A stretch of DNA of 64,000 bases from Pseudobdellovibrionaceae bacterium (GCA_013359135.1 JABWCN010000012.1:1-64000), one strand, 5' to 3'; shown: positions 28,851-37,947, counted from the first letter of the stretch. Notes: a model not told the origin generated them from the letters alone. A program made the numbers and translations.

Positions 28851-29813
28851 ATCTAGAGCTGTAGGGGCTAGATCATTTCCAATACTAACTCCGTAGTTCA
28901 TATCACCTTTATCAATGACAACCTCTTTTGTTATTGGTTTTCCCTTAGGTTCGTACTGTGAGTGAGAAATCAAAAGTCCTAGTTTTCTAGCCATAGCATC
29001 TGTTACCTTAGCCTTATAAATAACTTCAGGATTAAAATTATGGATATCAATATTTTCTCTGATCATATAAGAAAAAACTTGTCCTTTAGAATCTACAGAG
29101 TAAACAGTGTGGCTGTCTGTGCCAGGCTTTATATCTATAATTTGTTCACCGTTTTTAAAAATGTTTTTAAAATTATAAGATTGTGGACTATCTCTATGAA
29201 TAATTGCCGCATCATCATTAAAGGTATAATCACCAGGGGTATTGTTTTGAGTTAGGGTACGAAATTTTTGATTGATCTGTCTAAAATATTTTCCGTTAAT
29301 CTCTATTAACTTAATACGGTAACTTGCTGTTTTTGTTTTTATATTTAGCAGTAATGCTTTGGTGGCTTCATCAGCTCTAACCGCTAAATTTGTCATTTCA
29401 GTCACAGGTTCTCCTATCGGACTTAGGGGAAATGTGAATCTATTCAGTGATCCATCATTGCTTATGTCATTTATTACGACAAACTCATTGCTTTTTGGAT
29501 CTTTATATCGATAGCTGTATAAGTTCTTTCCTAACTCTCTACTGTGAGTGCGAATTGCTAAATCTGGACCCAACATTCGCGCGTAGCTTAAGTCAGCTGC
29601 TAAAACACTTTTGGCATTAGTACTTAACATTATTTCACCTGTTCCAAGTAGTGTGGTTACTTGACTTGAAGAGATATCTTTAATCACATAGCCCTTTGTG
29701 TGTCCTACTGTAGTGACTTTTGGAACTGCGTAAACATATGGAGTAAAAATTAGCATTTTTAAAATTACAAATTTAAAAACTATCGAAGATTTAAGCTTAT
29801 CAAATTGTTGCAT
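28836..29813 (-). CDS. exported protein, unknown function
   Basis: This encodes 325 residues. A basic n-region and hydrophobic segment (FVILKMLIFTPYVYA) are followed by VPKVTTVGH, a plausible signal-peptidase site. The mature chain is strand-rich (LYSYRYKDPKSNEFVVIND, TVYSVDSKGQVFSYMI), and the spacing hints at a propeller-like fold. The C-terminal region contains NYGVSIGND, similar to the end of the exported protein at 9113-9931. An AAGGAG-like site upstream of the start supports translation. No known family is recognised. Confidence 0.5.
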   Translation of the reverse strand: MQQFDKLKSSIVFKFVILKMLIFTPYVYAVPKVTTVGHTKGYVIKDISSSQVTTLLGTGEIMLSTNAKSVLAADLSYARMLGPDLAIRTHSRELGKNLYSYRYKDPKSNEFVVINDISNDGSLNRFTFPLSPIGEPVTEMTNLAVRADEATKALLLNIKTKTASYRIKLIEINGKYFRQINQKFRTLTQNNTPGDYTFNDDAAIIHRDSPQSYNFKNIFKNGEQIIDIKPGTDSHTVYSVDSKGQVFSYMIRENIDIHNFNPEVIYKAKVTDAMARKLGLLISHSQYEPKGKPITKEVVIDKGDMNYGVSIGNDLAPTALDKAAK

Positions 29814-30128
29814 GTTTTAACTCCTTAGTTAAGGTCTTTTCTTTAAAGAAGATGCATATTAAAGGCCAGTATAAAACAGTATAAACGTTGTCAATGTATC
29901 AAAATGAAAATGAGTTCACTAGAGTACAAATTTTGTACTCTAGTGAAAGACAAACTGTCGTTTTAATTTGAGAATTCTTGACGATTAAACTTAGGAATAC
30001 AGTATTTTTAGCATGATTCCACTCGAAATCGCTTCGTGTTAAAGCCAGTCACCAGTTCTAAAGTCTAATTCGTTTTTATGATTGCAACTAAATATTTTTA
30101 AGAGAAATTTTTTTGTTAAAATCAGTTA
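29814..30128. other. divergent intergenic region containing a long palindrome
   Basis: This region separates the starts of the exported-protein genes at 29813 (minus) and 30129 (plus) and must hold both promoters. It is AT-rich. Apart from the 33-base palindrome at 29915-29947, no further repeat or RNA gene was identified. Confidence 0.5.
29915..29947. repeat. perfect 33-bp palindrome (16-bp arms, one-base centre)
   Basis: The left arm TTCACTAGAGTACAAA (29915-29930), a single T and the right arm TTTGTACTCTAGTGAA (29932-29947) are perfectly complementary. It lies between two divergently transcribed exported-protein genes, about 100 bases from one start and 180 from the other. A regulator-binding operator is the likeliest role. 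A cruciform or RNA hairpin is also possible. Confidence 0.6.
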
Positions 30129-31796
30129 GTGAACAAAATATTTATTTCCTTTTTTTTAATAGGCCTATGGTCTTATGCTGAAAATAGTCCACTGAGAACC
30201 CTCTTTAATCAAATAGCTCATGGACAACTGAGCTGTCCCAAAGTTTCAGCGTCGGCATTATCAAATATGCAAGCTCTAGGAGAATCTTCGTGTAAAAAAA
30301 TTGAAAATCAGCTGGAATCATTTAATGAAAACTCCTATCAATTGTTCGAGAAGACTTTGTTCTCGTTAGCAGCTAAAATTCAAATAAATAGAGATTTATG
30401 TCTTCAAAGTCAGGTTCAAGATTTTTTTAAAGACGATAGTTCTTTACTAGCCTATATGGCACCTCTAACAGTGAATTGGATTCGTTGGCGGCAAGCCAGT
30501 TTGAAGCTTGAAAAATGTAATTCTATGTTTTTTTCTAGAATTGATAAGAATCTAACTAATTCAAAAGGAACACCATTCAATCCTCAAACAACCAAGCAGA
30601 AATGGGAATCTATAAAAGCTAAAGACAAACTTTACAGGGATAAAGGATATTTTCTTTATCAAAGACTCTCTCCCGAGGACTTAAAAAAAAGAGAAGATTT
30701 CTGTTTTGATTCAAAACAGATTGCAAAGCTTGAAGAAATTAAGAGTTTGTCTGAATTTTCTATTCCAGTTTTTTCTTCTTTAGAAATGTTTGATGTTATT
30801 TCTAAATTTTCTGGAGTTATAAAAAATAAAAAAAATGGAAAAAATGTCTCTGATGAGGAGCTTGAACAATTAGAAACTCTTGATTTTAATAATATTTTCA
30901 TAGATATAAAAGTGTTTAGTATTTCTGCAGAGAATTGTTCAAAACTAAATTATTTTACCTGCCTAGAAAATAATAAAGCAAAGTCTCTTACAGGGCAAAT
31001 TTATAAGTTTCTCTCTTCAACGGCACAAAAGCGCATTCAAATTTCTAAAGAAATCATAGATAAAGCTGCAACGGGAACTCCTTTAAATGAAAACGAGAAA
31101 GATTACATGTTTGAAGCTGAAAGTATCCATGAGGCTTTATCTGAAGCAAATGAGTTACCAGGGTATTCAGAGGGGAGTCCTTTAAATGAAATTAGAGTTT
31201 CTAATGCGGTTGCATGTTTGTTTGATAAATATCAGAAACAACCTTCTTCGATTGATGGCCTTTCGGTCGGTAGCTCTAGGAAGATAATTACTGCTTTCAA
31301 TTTTTTAGAATTTCCTATGGCGGCACTGATTGAAGGAATGATTTTAAGAAAAGGAATTTATGAATCTTCATTTAAAGCACTCAAACAAGCAGGTGTTGTA
31401 AATCAGTCCAGCGTGAGATTGGGATTAAAAAAATTAAAACCAGTTACCTCTTACTCTAGTGGATTCTTATATGAAGGAACTCGTTATATATACAAAGAGT
31501 TTGATAGACAATGTGTTTCAGCAGCGGGAACTCAAAACAGAGCCCAGCCAGTTAATCTGGTTGCTAATGATTTATGGAAAAATCTTAAAGGTCTTTCAGA
31601 AGATGAATTTAAAAGTATTTATAAAAAACATACCCTTGATAAAGTTCCTAGCGCTTGTGAGAATGTTAAAGATACAGATCTTATACAAAATAATTTTTAT
31701 AGAACTAATTGTATAGAAGCTCTTATTGAAAATTTAGCACCTGGAAAAGTAGCTATCCCAGCTATGTTGTTTTTTGAAAGCGCTAGAACACACTAG
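30129..31796 (+). CDS. exported protein, unknown function
   Basis: This encodes 555 residues starting at a GTG. The short signal peptide MNKIFISFFLIGLWSYA precedes ENSPLRTLFNQ. The mature protein is helical with scattered cysteines (SCPKVSA, SSCKKIE, RDLCLQSQ, EKCNSMF, DFCFDSK, ENCSKLNYFTC, PSACEN, TNCIEAL), at least ten, which suggests a disulfide-bonded secreted protein. A central coiled stretch with many Lys/Glu spans about residues 140-290. No ribosome binding site is obvious. No family is recognised. It faces the palindrome at 29915. Confidence 0.55.
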   Translation: MNKIFISFFLIGLWSYAENSPLRTLFNQIAHGQLSCPKVSASALSNMQALGESSCKKIENQLESFNENSYQLFEKTLFSLAAKIQINRDLCLQSQVQDFFKDDSSLLAYMAPLTVNWIRWRQASLKLEKCNSMFFSRIDKNLTNSKGTPFNPQTTKQKWESIKAKDKLYRDKGYFLYQRLSPEDLKKREDFCFDSKQIAKLEEIKSLSEFSIPVFSSLEMFDVISKFSGVIKNKKNGKNVSDEELEQLETLDFNNIFIDIKVFSISAENCSKLNYFTCLENNKAKSLTGQIYKFLSSTAQKRIQISKEIIDKAATGTPLNENEKDYMFEAESIHEALSEANELPGYSEGSPLNEIRVSNAVACLFDKYQKQPSSIDGLSVGSSRKIITAFNFLEFPMAALIEGMILRKGIYESSFKALKQAGVVNQSSVRLGLKKLKPVTSYSSGFLYEGTRYIYKEFDRQCVSAAGTQNRAQPVNLVANDLWKNLKGLSEDEFKSIYKKHTLDKVPSACENVKDTDLIQNNFYRTNCIEALIENLAPGKVAIPAMLFFESARTH

Positions 31797-31999
31797 TGGC
31801 TAGATAGGATTGCTAGTTTGGGGAGTATACAGGCACTATCAAAAAAAATTAATCGCTTTTAAAAATAGATTTTGATCGCATTTCTAATAAGCAGTACTTG
31901 ATTACTTTCAATTCAGATATTCCTGCGATTGACAGAAATTTTTCAGCACAGTACCAGCTATATATTTTAATGTAGATAATCCTATCTTTAAATGGTTTT

Positions 32000-34021
32000 T
32001 TAGTGATCTGCTCTGTAAAAAGTTTTACATCTATTCATATGTAATTTGTAAGGTATTATATTGGCATTAGACATCCATGATGGAAATTTCAAACCTTTCT
32101 CTGGTCGTTGAGGTAAAACTTCATTGAGATAGTGATAGGGTGATTCGACTTCATGTTTATACCACTTAACAAGTCCTAATTTAAAGGCTTTACGAACAAA
32201 ATCATGATAAGCCCAGTCTTTAACTTTTTTTATCCATTTTTTCATTCCTGCTTCAGTTTTAATTTCGCTAGATGGGACATGATAATAGTTCGCAGCACTA
32301 ATACGCGACAATTTAACTATTGCTTCAGGAGTAGTTTCTAAAAGTTTCTTATTTAGTTCGTCTACGATAATATTAAACTCTTCTGCATGCTGATGGCCCT
32401 CAGGTAGACGGTTAATTTCAACACCTCCATCTTGAAGATGTAAATACATATCTGGAACTCCTTGAATATGCCATGAGAGAGTGTCTTGCAACACACTCGC
32501 ATCATATTTTTTAATGGCTACTATTTTAGCTTCCTGATATTCAGAAAGGGAAATGTGCCTAGATTTTAGTGAGTAGTGAAGTAACTCCAAATTAAAATAT
32601 AAATTTTTTGCAGACTCTAAGTGTGATGTGGCACCGATTTGCATTCCCCCGCCAACCGTAGGGGTAGCATTACCAACGGCGTCACCCACTAATCGCAAGT
32701 TATCTCCCTCAGTCGCCTTGGTGGAAATTCTTTGATCTAACCAAAAAACTGAAGGTAAATTTGATTTTTCAAATGCACCACCAATTTTCAATTTTTTCAT
32801 TTCATCTGGAGATTTCCCTAGGAGTGGTCCAGCTAAACGACGGAACTCAAGTAAAATCTTTCTATTTTTTTCTTGTTCGAAGGCATCGTTTAGTCTTCTT
32901 TGTTCAGTTTCGTACTCGACTGTCCCTTTAATGAATGATTCACTTACAATACGAGTAAAAGTGGCATCTGGTTCAATGCTTTCTGCATGAATATCTGCGA
33001 CTAGCCAAACTTTATCAGCACCCATAGTTTCCATTGTGTAAGAAATCATTGAATCATTGTTTTCTGTGCGATAAAATTTCACCATTCTTCCCAATGTCGG
33101 AGTTTGGACTTCTCCAGCTATTTGTAAGCGAGCTGCAGTTGTTCTTACGGATTTAATTCCTGCGCGTGTACGATTTTCACTATGTGACCCTTCAGCAAGT
33201 ATAATCTCTTCATAATCTTTGTTGCTTCCAACCACAGAAAAATGTTCACTTGAGCTTAATTTATAAATTTCCATAGGTCTATTAACTAGAGTCACTTGGG
33301 TTGAGTATTTTTTTAGAAACTCTTCTAATTTTTTTTCAAGTTTTCGGCATTCGACTGTCATGACAGATGGAAGTTTTAGCATATCTTCTCCTGTAGGAGG
33401 AACAAGCGATGGGTCTGGTTTACGTATTGAGTCTGGAGGATATTCTGCAAGTGATCCATCAGCACCTAAATGTACAGATGCATGAAGCGGTTTAGCGATA
33501 GAGCTCATAACTTCATTTGCGAGTTCTGGTGAGATGGATGCTATTTGATCTAGCAAAGACTGTCTAAGTGCCCATTGTATGTTTCTTGTTTTTTCTATAC
33601 GTTTATCGTATATTTCAACATTGTAGCCCATCTTAACCATTAATAAAGCATGAATTAGACCAACTACTGATCTTCCAGAAATAGCAACAGTCTTTCCATT
33701 AGGAATAATAGGGACGCTTTGATTGAAGACAGTTCTCATGTTTGAGAACTCAACGGGGTTTTTTTCGATAAAGTTTCTGAATCGAGAAAGTTCATAAGTT
33801 CCAAAAATTTCAGAAAAAGCTTGAAATAGAAATTTAACATTAGCATTAATCCGAATAGATGGAAAATTTAAGACAATTTTTTCAAAATGTTCTTTAACCC
33901 ATTGGTATTCATCAGAATGAGTTTCTGCGGATAGAGAAGTTCCCATTAAGGAAACTTGCATCCTAAGTGGAGAAAATGAAATTAATGAAGCAACAAGGAA
34001 AACAATCAAAACTTGTCTCAT
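32000..34021 (-). CDS. exported FAD-dependent monooxygenase-like protein
   Basis: The 673-residue protein has a signal peptide (MRQVLIVFLVASLISF up to SLSA|ET). From residue 112 it shows a Rossmann FAD-binding start, VAISGRSVVGLIHAL...NVEIYDKR; the usual GxGxxG is GRSVVG, so the second glycine is Ser. TRNIQWALRQ follows, recalling the MICAL/PHBH-type hydroxylase fold. RLVGDAVGNATPTVGGG near residue 455 is the GD motif contacting the flavin ribityl and pyrophosphate. Flavin hydroxylases are normally cytosolic, and an exported one would need to fold with FAD before Tat export or acquire FAD outside. No twin-arginine motif is visible. The substrate is unknown. An AAGGAG lies about 11 bases before the start. 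Confidence 0.6.
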   Translation of the reverse strand: MRQVLIVFLVASLISFSPLRMQVSLMGTSLSAETHSDEYQWVKEHFEKIVLNFPSIRINANVKFLFQAFSEIFGTYELSRFRNFIEKNPVEFSNMRTVFNQSVPIIPNGKTVAISGRSVVGLIHALLMVKMGYNVEIYDKRIEKTRNIQWALRQSLLDQIASISPELANEVMSSIAKPLHASVHLGADGSLAEYPPDSIRKPDPSLVPPTGEDMLKLPSVMTVECRKLEKKLEEFLKKYSTQVTLVNRPMEIYKLSSSEHFSVVGSNKDYEEIILAEGSHSENRTRAGIKSVRTTAARLQIAGEVQTPTLGRMVKFYRTENNDSMISYTMETMGADKVWLVADIHAESIEPDATFTRIVSESFIKGTVEYETEQRRLNDAFEQEKNRKILLEFRRLAGPLLGKSPDEMKKLKIGGAFEKSNLPSVFWLDQRISTKATEGDNLRLVGDAVGNATPTVGGGMQIGATSHLESAKNLYFNLELLHYSLKSRHISLSEYQEAKIVAIKKYDASVLQDTLSWHIQGVPDMYLHLQDGGVEINRLPEGHQHAEEFNIIVDELNKKLLETTPEAIVKLSRISAANYYHVPSSEIKTEAGMKKWIKKVKDWAYHDFVRKAFKLGLVKWYKHEVESPYHYLNEVLPQRPEKGLKFPSWMSNANIIPYKLHMNRCKTFYRADH

Positions 34022-34150
34022 TTTGAGATAAACTCCTTAGTTTACAGATTTTGAGTTTTCAACTGTCAAAATCTAGTACGATGAATGACTGTCAGTTATA
34101 TTTTTTAACAGTTGAAGAGCTCTCTTAATTTTAATGAAATATCTGTGCCA

Positions 34151-34651
34151 TTAACGGTATTTGTTGAGCGGCCAATAACCAACATTAACAACTGAATCGG
34201 GTAAATCTAATTCTTTTTCCCAACCCAATTTAAATCTATTGATATGAGTAATCTCAATAAGGGAATCAATATCAACTAAGTTATCAATATGTGAAAGTGA
34301 AGTTTTACTTTGCCATTCAGTTAAGGCTCGTGTTTTGGCCTCTTGTAGACTAGAGCACACATAGAAAAGATGCTGATGCTCTTCACGAAAAACTCCTTTT
34401 TGGTAGTAACCAATATTAACAAAAAATAATTGTTTTCCAGAGGGATTGGATTCAAGGTTGACTTTATGCCCATCAATAATTGATAAATCTATCCAAGCAT
34501 CTACGTGAGCGGATTTGGCATCACCAAACCATTTGTTGACAACAGCACGAAAAGCATCTGTTTCATTTTCGGCCATAACAAAACAAATATCATGTAACTC
34601 AAGTAAGGCTCTGGGATGACTTCCACCAAGAAGTAAAGCAAAAGGTTTCAT
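34151..34651 (-). CDS. DUF1543-domain protein
   Basis: The 166 residues contain two related halves. LLLGGSHPRALLELHDICFVMAE with WFGDAKSAHVDAW is followed by FFVNIGYYQKGVFREEHQHLF with the later SHIDNL. This duplicated pattern (GG..p...iElHD..Fv......WFGd....HiDaw) is that of the DUF1543 family, cytosolic proteins of unknown role. No signal peptide is present. It is a single gene, upstream of and co-directional with the exported FAD protein, with about 130 bases between them, so co-transcription is uncertain. Confidence 0.7.
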   Translation of the reverse strand: MKPFALLLGGSHPRALLELHDICFVMAENETDAFRAVVNKWFGDAKSAHVDAWIDLSIIDGHKVNLESNPSGKQLFFVNIGYYQKGVFREEHQHLFYVCSSLQEAKTRALTEWQSKTSLSHIDNLVDIDSLIEITHINRFKLGWEKELDLPDSVVNVGYWPLNKYR

Positions 34652-34889
34652 TTTATAACGATAAGCTATCTAATTTGATATTTCAAACTTCTTTTAGTGT
34701 TTCTAGTGGATAATTAGTTCCAACTATTTTTGAGTACAGATAGTTTAGAGCAGCAGTAGATTGATGGTGTCTTCAATAAAATTTAATAATAGGCTAATTT
34801 TTAAACAGTCAAAAAAAAAATACATTTGAAAAGTTTCTTTTTTTTCATCATAAGAAAATATGCTATCACTGCCCCGGCGTGGGGGTTTT

Positions 34890-35689
34890 ATGTTTTCATT
34901 TGGGGGTAAACAGTGGTTTACTATTTTATTTTTTTCAATTATTGTATTTTCTAGACCTAGCTGTGGATACGAATCTATGGCTAATGAAGCAGAAGAGTAC
35001 TTAGAGTCTCTGATTGATGTACAAAACAAGGGAAGCAATACTGATTTAGGGCTAAACTGTGAATCCCAAGAAATTATAAATTCATTGCCTGAATTTGAAT
35101 TTTCTGAAGATGCAATAAATGCAGATTTTTTAGAAAAAAAATTTCCATATTCACTTCTAAAGTTGATGACATTTCTACAGTGTCTTCGTCTGGATCTGAA
35201 GGGACATTTCCTTGTAGTATGAGTAAATTTGAATACTCAGCAATTCGGTATTATACTTCCAGTGGGTACAGGAATATTAACTCTTCTCTGAGGAGCCAAA
35301 GTAAAGAGACTTATAATAAATATCAAATAGTTTTAAAGGTTATAAATAGAGCTCTATCTAAAATTAAACCATATAAAGGTTTTGTTAGAAGGGGTACTAC
35401 TTTACCTTCGGTTGATGCAATCAATCACTCTCTACCTGGACGAATTGTAAACTATCCAGCGTTTACAAGTACCTCTAGTTATGATGGTTGGGGTGGCAGT
35501 CATAGGTTTATTATTTATTCAAAAACCTGTAGAAACATAGCGCCGATTTCATCTTATAAGAATGAGTTCGAGGTTCTCTGTCCGGCAGGTTTAGAGTTTC
35601 GAGTATTAAGGTTAAAAACAAGTAATAATGCCCAAACTATTTATCTAATGGAAGAGGTTGATAATGAAGAATTGGAGGTAGATCCTTAA
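34890..35689 (+). CDS. exported ADP-ribosyltransferase, reading frame changes by -1
   Basis: From ATG 34890 (a further in-frame ATG lies at 34860) a signal peptide MFSFGGKQWFTILFFSIIVF is followed by an acidic helical domain. Its frame runs on to a stop at 35222. The second part lies in the -1 frame and ends at 35689. It has the R-S-E core of arginine-type mono-ADP-ribosyltransferases: helix AIRYYTSSGYRNIN, KPYKGFVRRG with the NAD-binding Arg, NYPAFTSTS with the STS motif, and NEFEVLCPAGLEFRV with the ExE catalytic pair. Such enzymes move ADP-ribose from NAD to target proteins. All catalytic residues lie after the frame change, so full activity with export requires frameshifting or a corrected frame. 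It is a strong candidate effector/toxin. Confidence 0.7.
35135..35141 (+). other. A AAA AAA slippery heptamer at the frame junction
   Basis: In the upstream frame the codons are GAA AAA AAA TTT, so A AAA AAA is correctly phased for tandem -1 slippage. A -1 shift here leads straight into the catalytic frame. It is part of an eight-A run, so an assembly/sequencing error or phase-variable tract is an equally simple explanation. No strong downstream stimulatory stem was evident by eye. Confidence 0.5.
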
Positions 35690-35786
35690 TAATTTTAACT
35701 GAAATGATGAGGACACACTTTTTGAGAGGTTATTTATTATACTTGTTTTTTGAGTTGAGGCTGTTGCTAAGATTATTAAATAATAA

Positions 35787-36476
35787 CTAAATCCTGCTTT
35801 TAAGAATTTTCAGAAATTCCTCAGCCGCAGAGTTAAGAATTCTTCCCTTTAAATTAACGGACAAAAGTTTATATTTAAATAGTTTGATATCAGGTTTAAC
35901 AATTTGAAGTTTTTCTTTTTTGATATCGGTTACAACAAGATAATCAGGTAAATAGCCAACTCCGGCTCCGTCTAAACAAAGCTGTCGAATTAATTCCCAG
36001 CTAAAAACCTCTAATTTAAATTGAATATCTGAACCTAGCTTTTTTTTAAGCAGATTGACTTCTATCTTGCTAGGTCTGGTAATGATAATCTCTTTGCAAG
36101 AATTCACATTTTTCTCTTTGCAATTAGCAACTAAAAGAAAATCACCCTGCGTGATTTCACGGCTATCAAGACCTTCCATTTCATCATCTTCAAGGATAAA
36201 GCCGATCTCAGCATCTTGAGTTCGTAAATATTCCTTCACTTGATCTGAATTTCCCATTTTAAGGCGAATATGAAGCTCAGGATGTTTTTTTGAAATGATC
36301 TTTAATGCTGGTGCTAAAACGGACAGAGCAATACTATTAGTTGAAGCTAGTTTTAACTCTCCACTAAGAATAGACTTTGCTCTAACAATATTGGATTTTA
36401 AGTTCTCAATCGCATTAAAAATAATAGTGCATTCTTTTAAAGTTACAAGCCCCTCATCTGTTAAAATTATTGTCAT
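35787..36476 (-). pseudogene. LysR-family regulator lacking its DNA-binding domain
   Basis: The 229-residue frame starts within what is normally the end of a LysR winged helix (ILTDEGLVTLKECTIIFNAIENL). It continues through the complete substrate-binding domain (GELKLASTNSIALSVLAP, LDGAGVGYLPDYLV). The 60-residue helix-turn-helix that should precede it is missing. The in-frame DNA just upstream has several stops (TGA, TAA, TAA at about 36482-36500), and the neighbouring gene ends at 36515. It is probably a 5'-deleted gene, though a short effector-binding protein could still be made from the ATG at 36476. Confidence 0.7.
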
Positions 36477-36514
36477 CCGTATTTAAAATTAGAATATCAT
36501 TCAATCTTCAATAA

Positions 36515-36928
36515 CTAGTCAACTTGCTTATTTGATGTATCTAGTTGAATCACGTTATGTCCAGAAACTTCAAATGATTGAACCCAACTGTCTGAGGTTC
36601 CAATTTTTATAAGAGAAAAAAATCTTATCATGTGGGGTGCTTTTTCTTTGTGATCTATCATCATGTCACTTTTGCTTTTCCAAACTTCATGAAATAGGAA
36701 CTCATTAGTGAGTTGTCCATTGTCATCAACTAACTGATATGCTTCATATCTTAAGCAGCCTTTTTCTTGCAATGTGGGTTTAATAATTTTTCTTACTTCT
36801 TCAGAAAATGGTTTCACGTACTCTGGCTTAATTTTAAAGTGAGCATAGCCTTTAAAAACAATGTTTTTTCCAGCAAAAGTATAATGACTCATAAATATAA
36901 CTCCTAATATCAGTGAAATGAATTTCAT
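36515..36928 (-). CDS. exported ABM-domain (antibiotic biosynthesis monooxygenase-like) protein
   Basis: This encodes 137 residues with AAGGAG six bases before the ATG. A signal peptide, MKFISLILGVIFMSHYTFA, precedes the domain. The mature part resembles the small ABM/YgiN ferredoxin-like fold: a GYAHFKIKPEYVKPF strand and helix, EKGCLRYEAYQLVDD, then FLFHEVWKSKSDMMIDHKEKAPHM, the typical 'E.w.s..al..H...pH' segment. Family members are cofactor-free oxygenases or quinone-modifying proteins, usually cytosolic; an exported version is unusual. It is divergent from the LysR gene at 37017 with an 88-base gap, the normal arrangement for a LysR-controlled target. Confidence 0.7.
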   Translation of the reverse strand: MKFISLILGVIFMSHYTFAGKNIVFKGYAHFKIKPEYVKPFSEEVRKIIKPTLQEKGCLRYEAYQLVDDNGQLTNEFLFHEVWKSKSDMMIDHKEKAPHMIRFFSLIKIGTSDSWVQSFEVSGHNVIQLDTSNKQVD

Positions 36929-37016
36929 TGGAACTCCTTTTAATGATTCTCTATAGCTAATTCAAATGTAAATATAAAGTGACATATTATTTTTAATATA
37001 GTAATTATTAATTACT

Positions 37017-37835
37017 ATGAAAATTGAAGAATTAAACCTTTCAGCCCTAAAATACTTTATTGACGCCGTAGAGTCAGAAAGCATTACGATAAGTTCAGAA
37101 AAGAACTTTGTTTCTAGACCTGCTGTAAGTCAAGCTATCATCCGTTTAGAACATTGGTATGGTAAAAAGCTCTTAAAACATGAAAAACGAAGTTTTACTC
37201 TCACAGAGGATGGCAGGCAATTTTATCGTTTAGCTAAGAAAAATTATCAGCAACTAAGAGAGGGTTTTATTAATCCTTTAGATAATGATAAAAGTCTTAG
37301 AATAGGTTGTTCCGCTTCTTTAATTGAGCGTGTTTTTCCAAAGTCTAAAAAATTTATTGAACAGAGTGAAAATCCCTGTATTCGTGTAGGTTCAACGGAT
37401 TTGTTATTGAATCTTTTGGAGAAAAGAGAAATTAACGTGGCTTTTTTGATAGAAAGTCAGAAAATTTCAAAATTTAATGTTAAAACATTTCATTCTGGTT
37501 TTTTTGATTTGCGTTCACGAAATTCAAAGTGGAGTGAGGTTTTAATAACAACAGAATCTAGGCCTGAAGTGGATTCTCTTTTACAGTTTATTTCAAAGAA
37601 GCAGATACCTGTATCTAAGCATATAAGCGTAGAGAGTTGGACGGCAGCAAGTCGTATAGCTGAAATGATAAATGGCGTTGCCTTGGTTCCAGAATATTTT
37701 CCAAAAAATCAACTTCAGAGTGTGAAAATTTCATCTTGGAATTTTCCTTATAGGGCTATTTTGGTGTATCAAAAAGAATTTCTTCTTTCAAAGCTTGAGC
37801 AAAATTTGATTGAAATATTTGAGGACAATCAATAG
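37017..37835 (+). CDS. LysR-family transcriptional regulator
   Basis: The 272 residues carry an N-terminal helix-turn-helix (LKYFIDAVESESITISSEKNFVSRPAVSQAIIRLEHWYGKKLL, with LTEDGRQF as wing) and a shortened effector domain. In place of the common HFGRAA motif it has ITISSEKN, a divergent but recognisable version. It is divergent from the exported ABM protein, so it probably controls that gene and itself from the 36929-37016 region. It also precedes the isonitrile genes by 170 bases and could bind the large inverted repeat there (inference). Confidence 0.8.
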   Translation: MKIEELNLSALKYFIDAVESESITISSEKNFVSRPAVSQAIIRLEHWYGKKLLKHEKRSFTLTEDGRQFYRLAKKNYQQLREGFINPLDNDKSLRIGCSASLIERVFPKSKKFIEQSENPCIRVGSTDLLLNLLEKREINVAFLIESQKISKFNVKTFHSGFFDLRSRNSKWSEVLITTESRPEVDSLLQFISKKQIPVSKHISVESWTAASRIAEMINGVALVPEYFPKNQLQSVKISSWNFPYRAILVYQKEFLLSKLEQNLIEIFEDNQ

Positions 37836-37906
37836 TTTTTGCGGTTTCATTTCTGTTTAGATACATAGAAAACTAAATAAATTTTTACTTGTTATGTCAT
37901 TTTTCA

Positions 37907-37947
37907 TTCATAACATATCATAAATTTCATTTATGATATGTTATGAA
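37907..37947. promoter_or_regulatory. 18-bp perfect inverted repeat before the isonitrile genes, probable operator
   Basis: TTCATAACATATCATAAA at 37907-37924 and TTTATGATATGTTATGAA at 37930-37947 are perfectly complementary around a five-base TTTCA centre. It lies 56 bases before the preferred start of the isocyanide synthase gene. There is no T-run after it, so an operator fits better than a terminator. A related partial half-site (TTATGTCAT) lies just upstream at about 37892. The T-N11-A symmetry of LysR sites can be found in it; flanking LysR genes are candidates. Confidence 0.6.
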
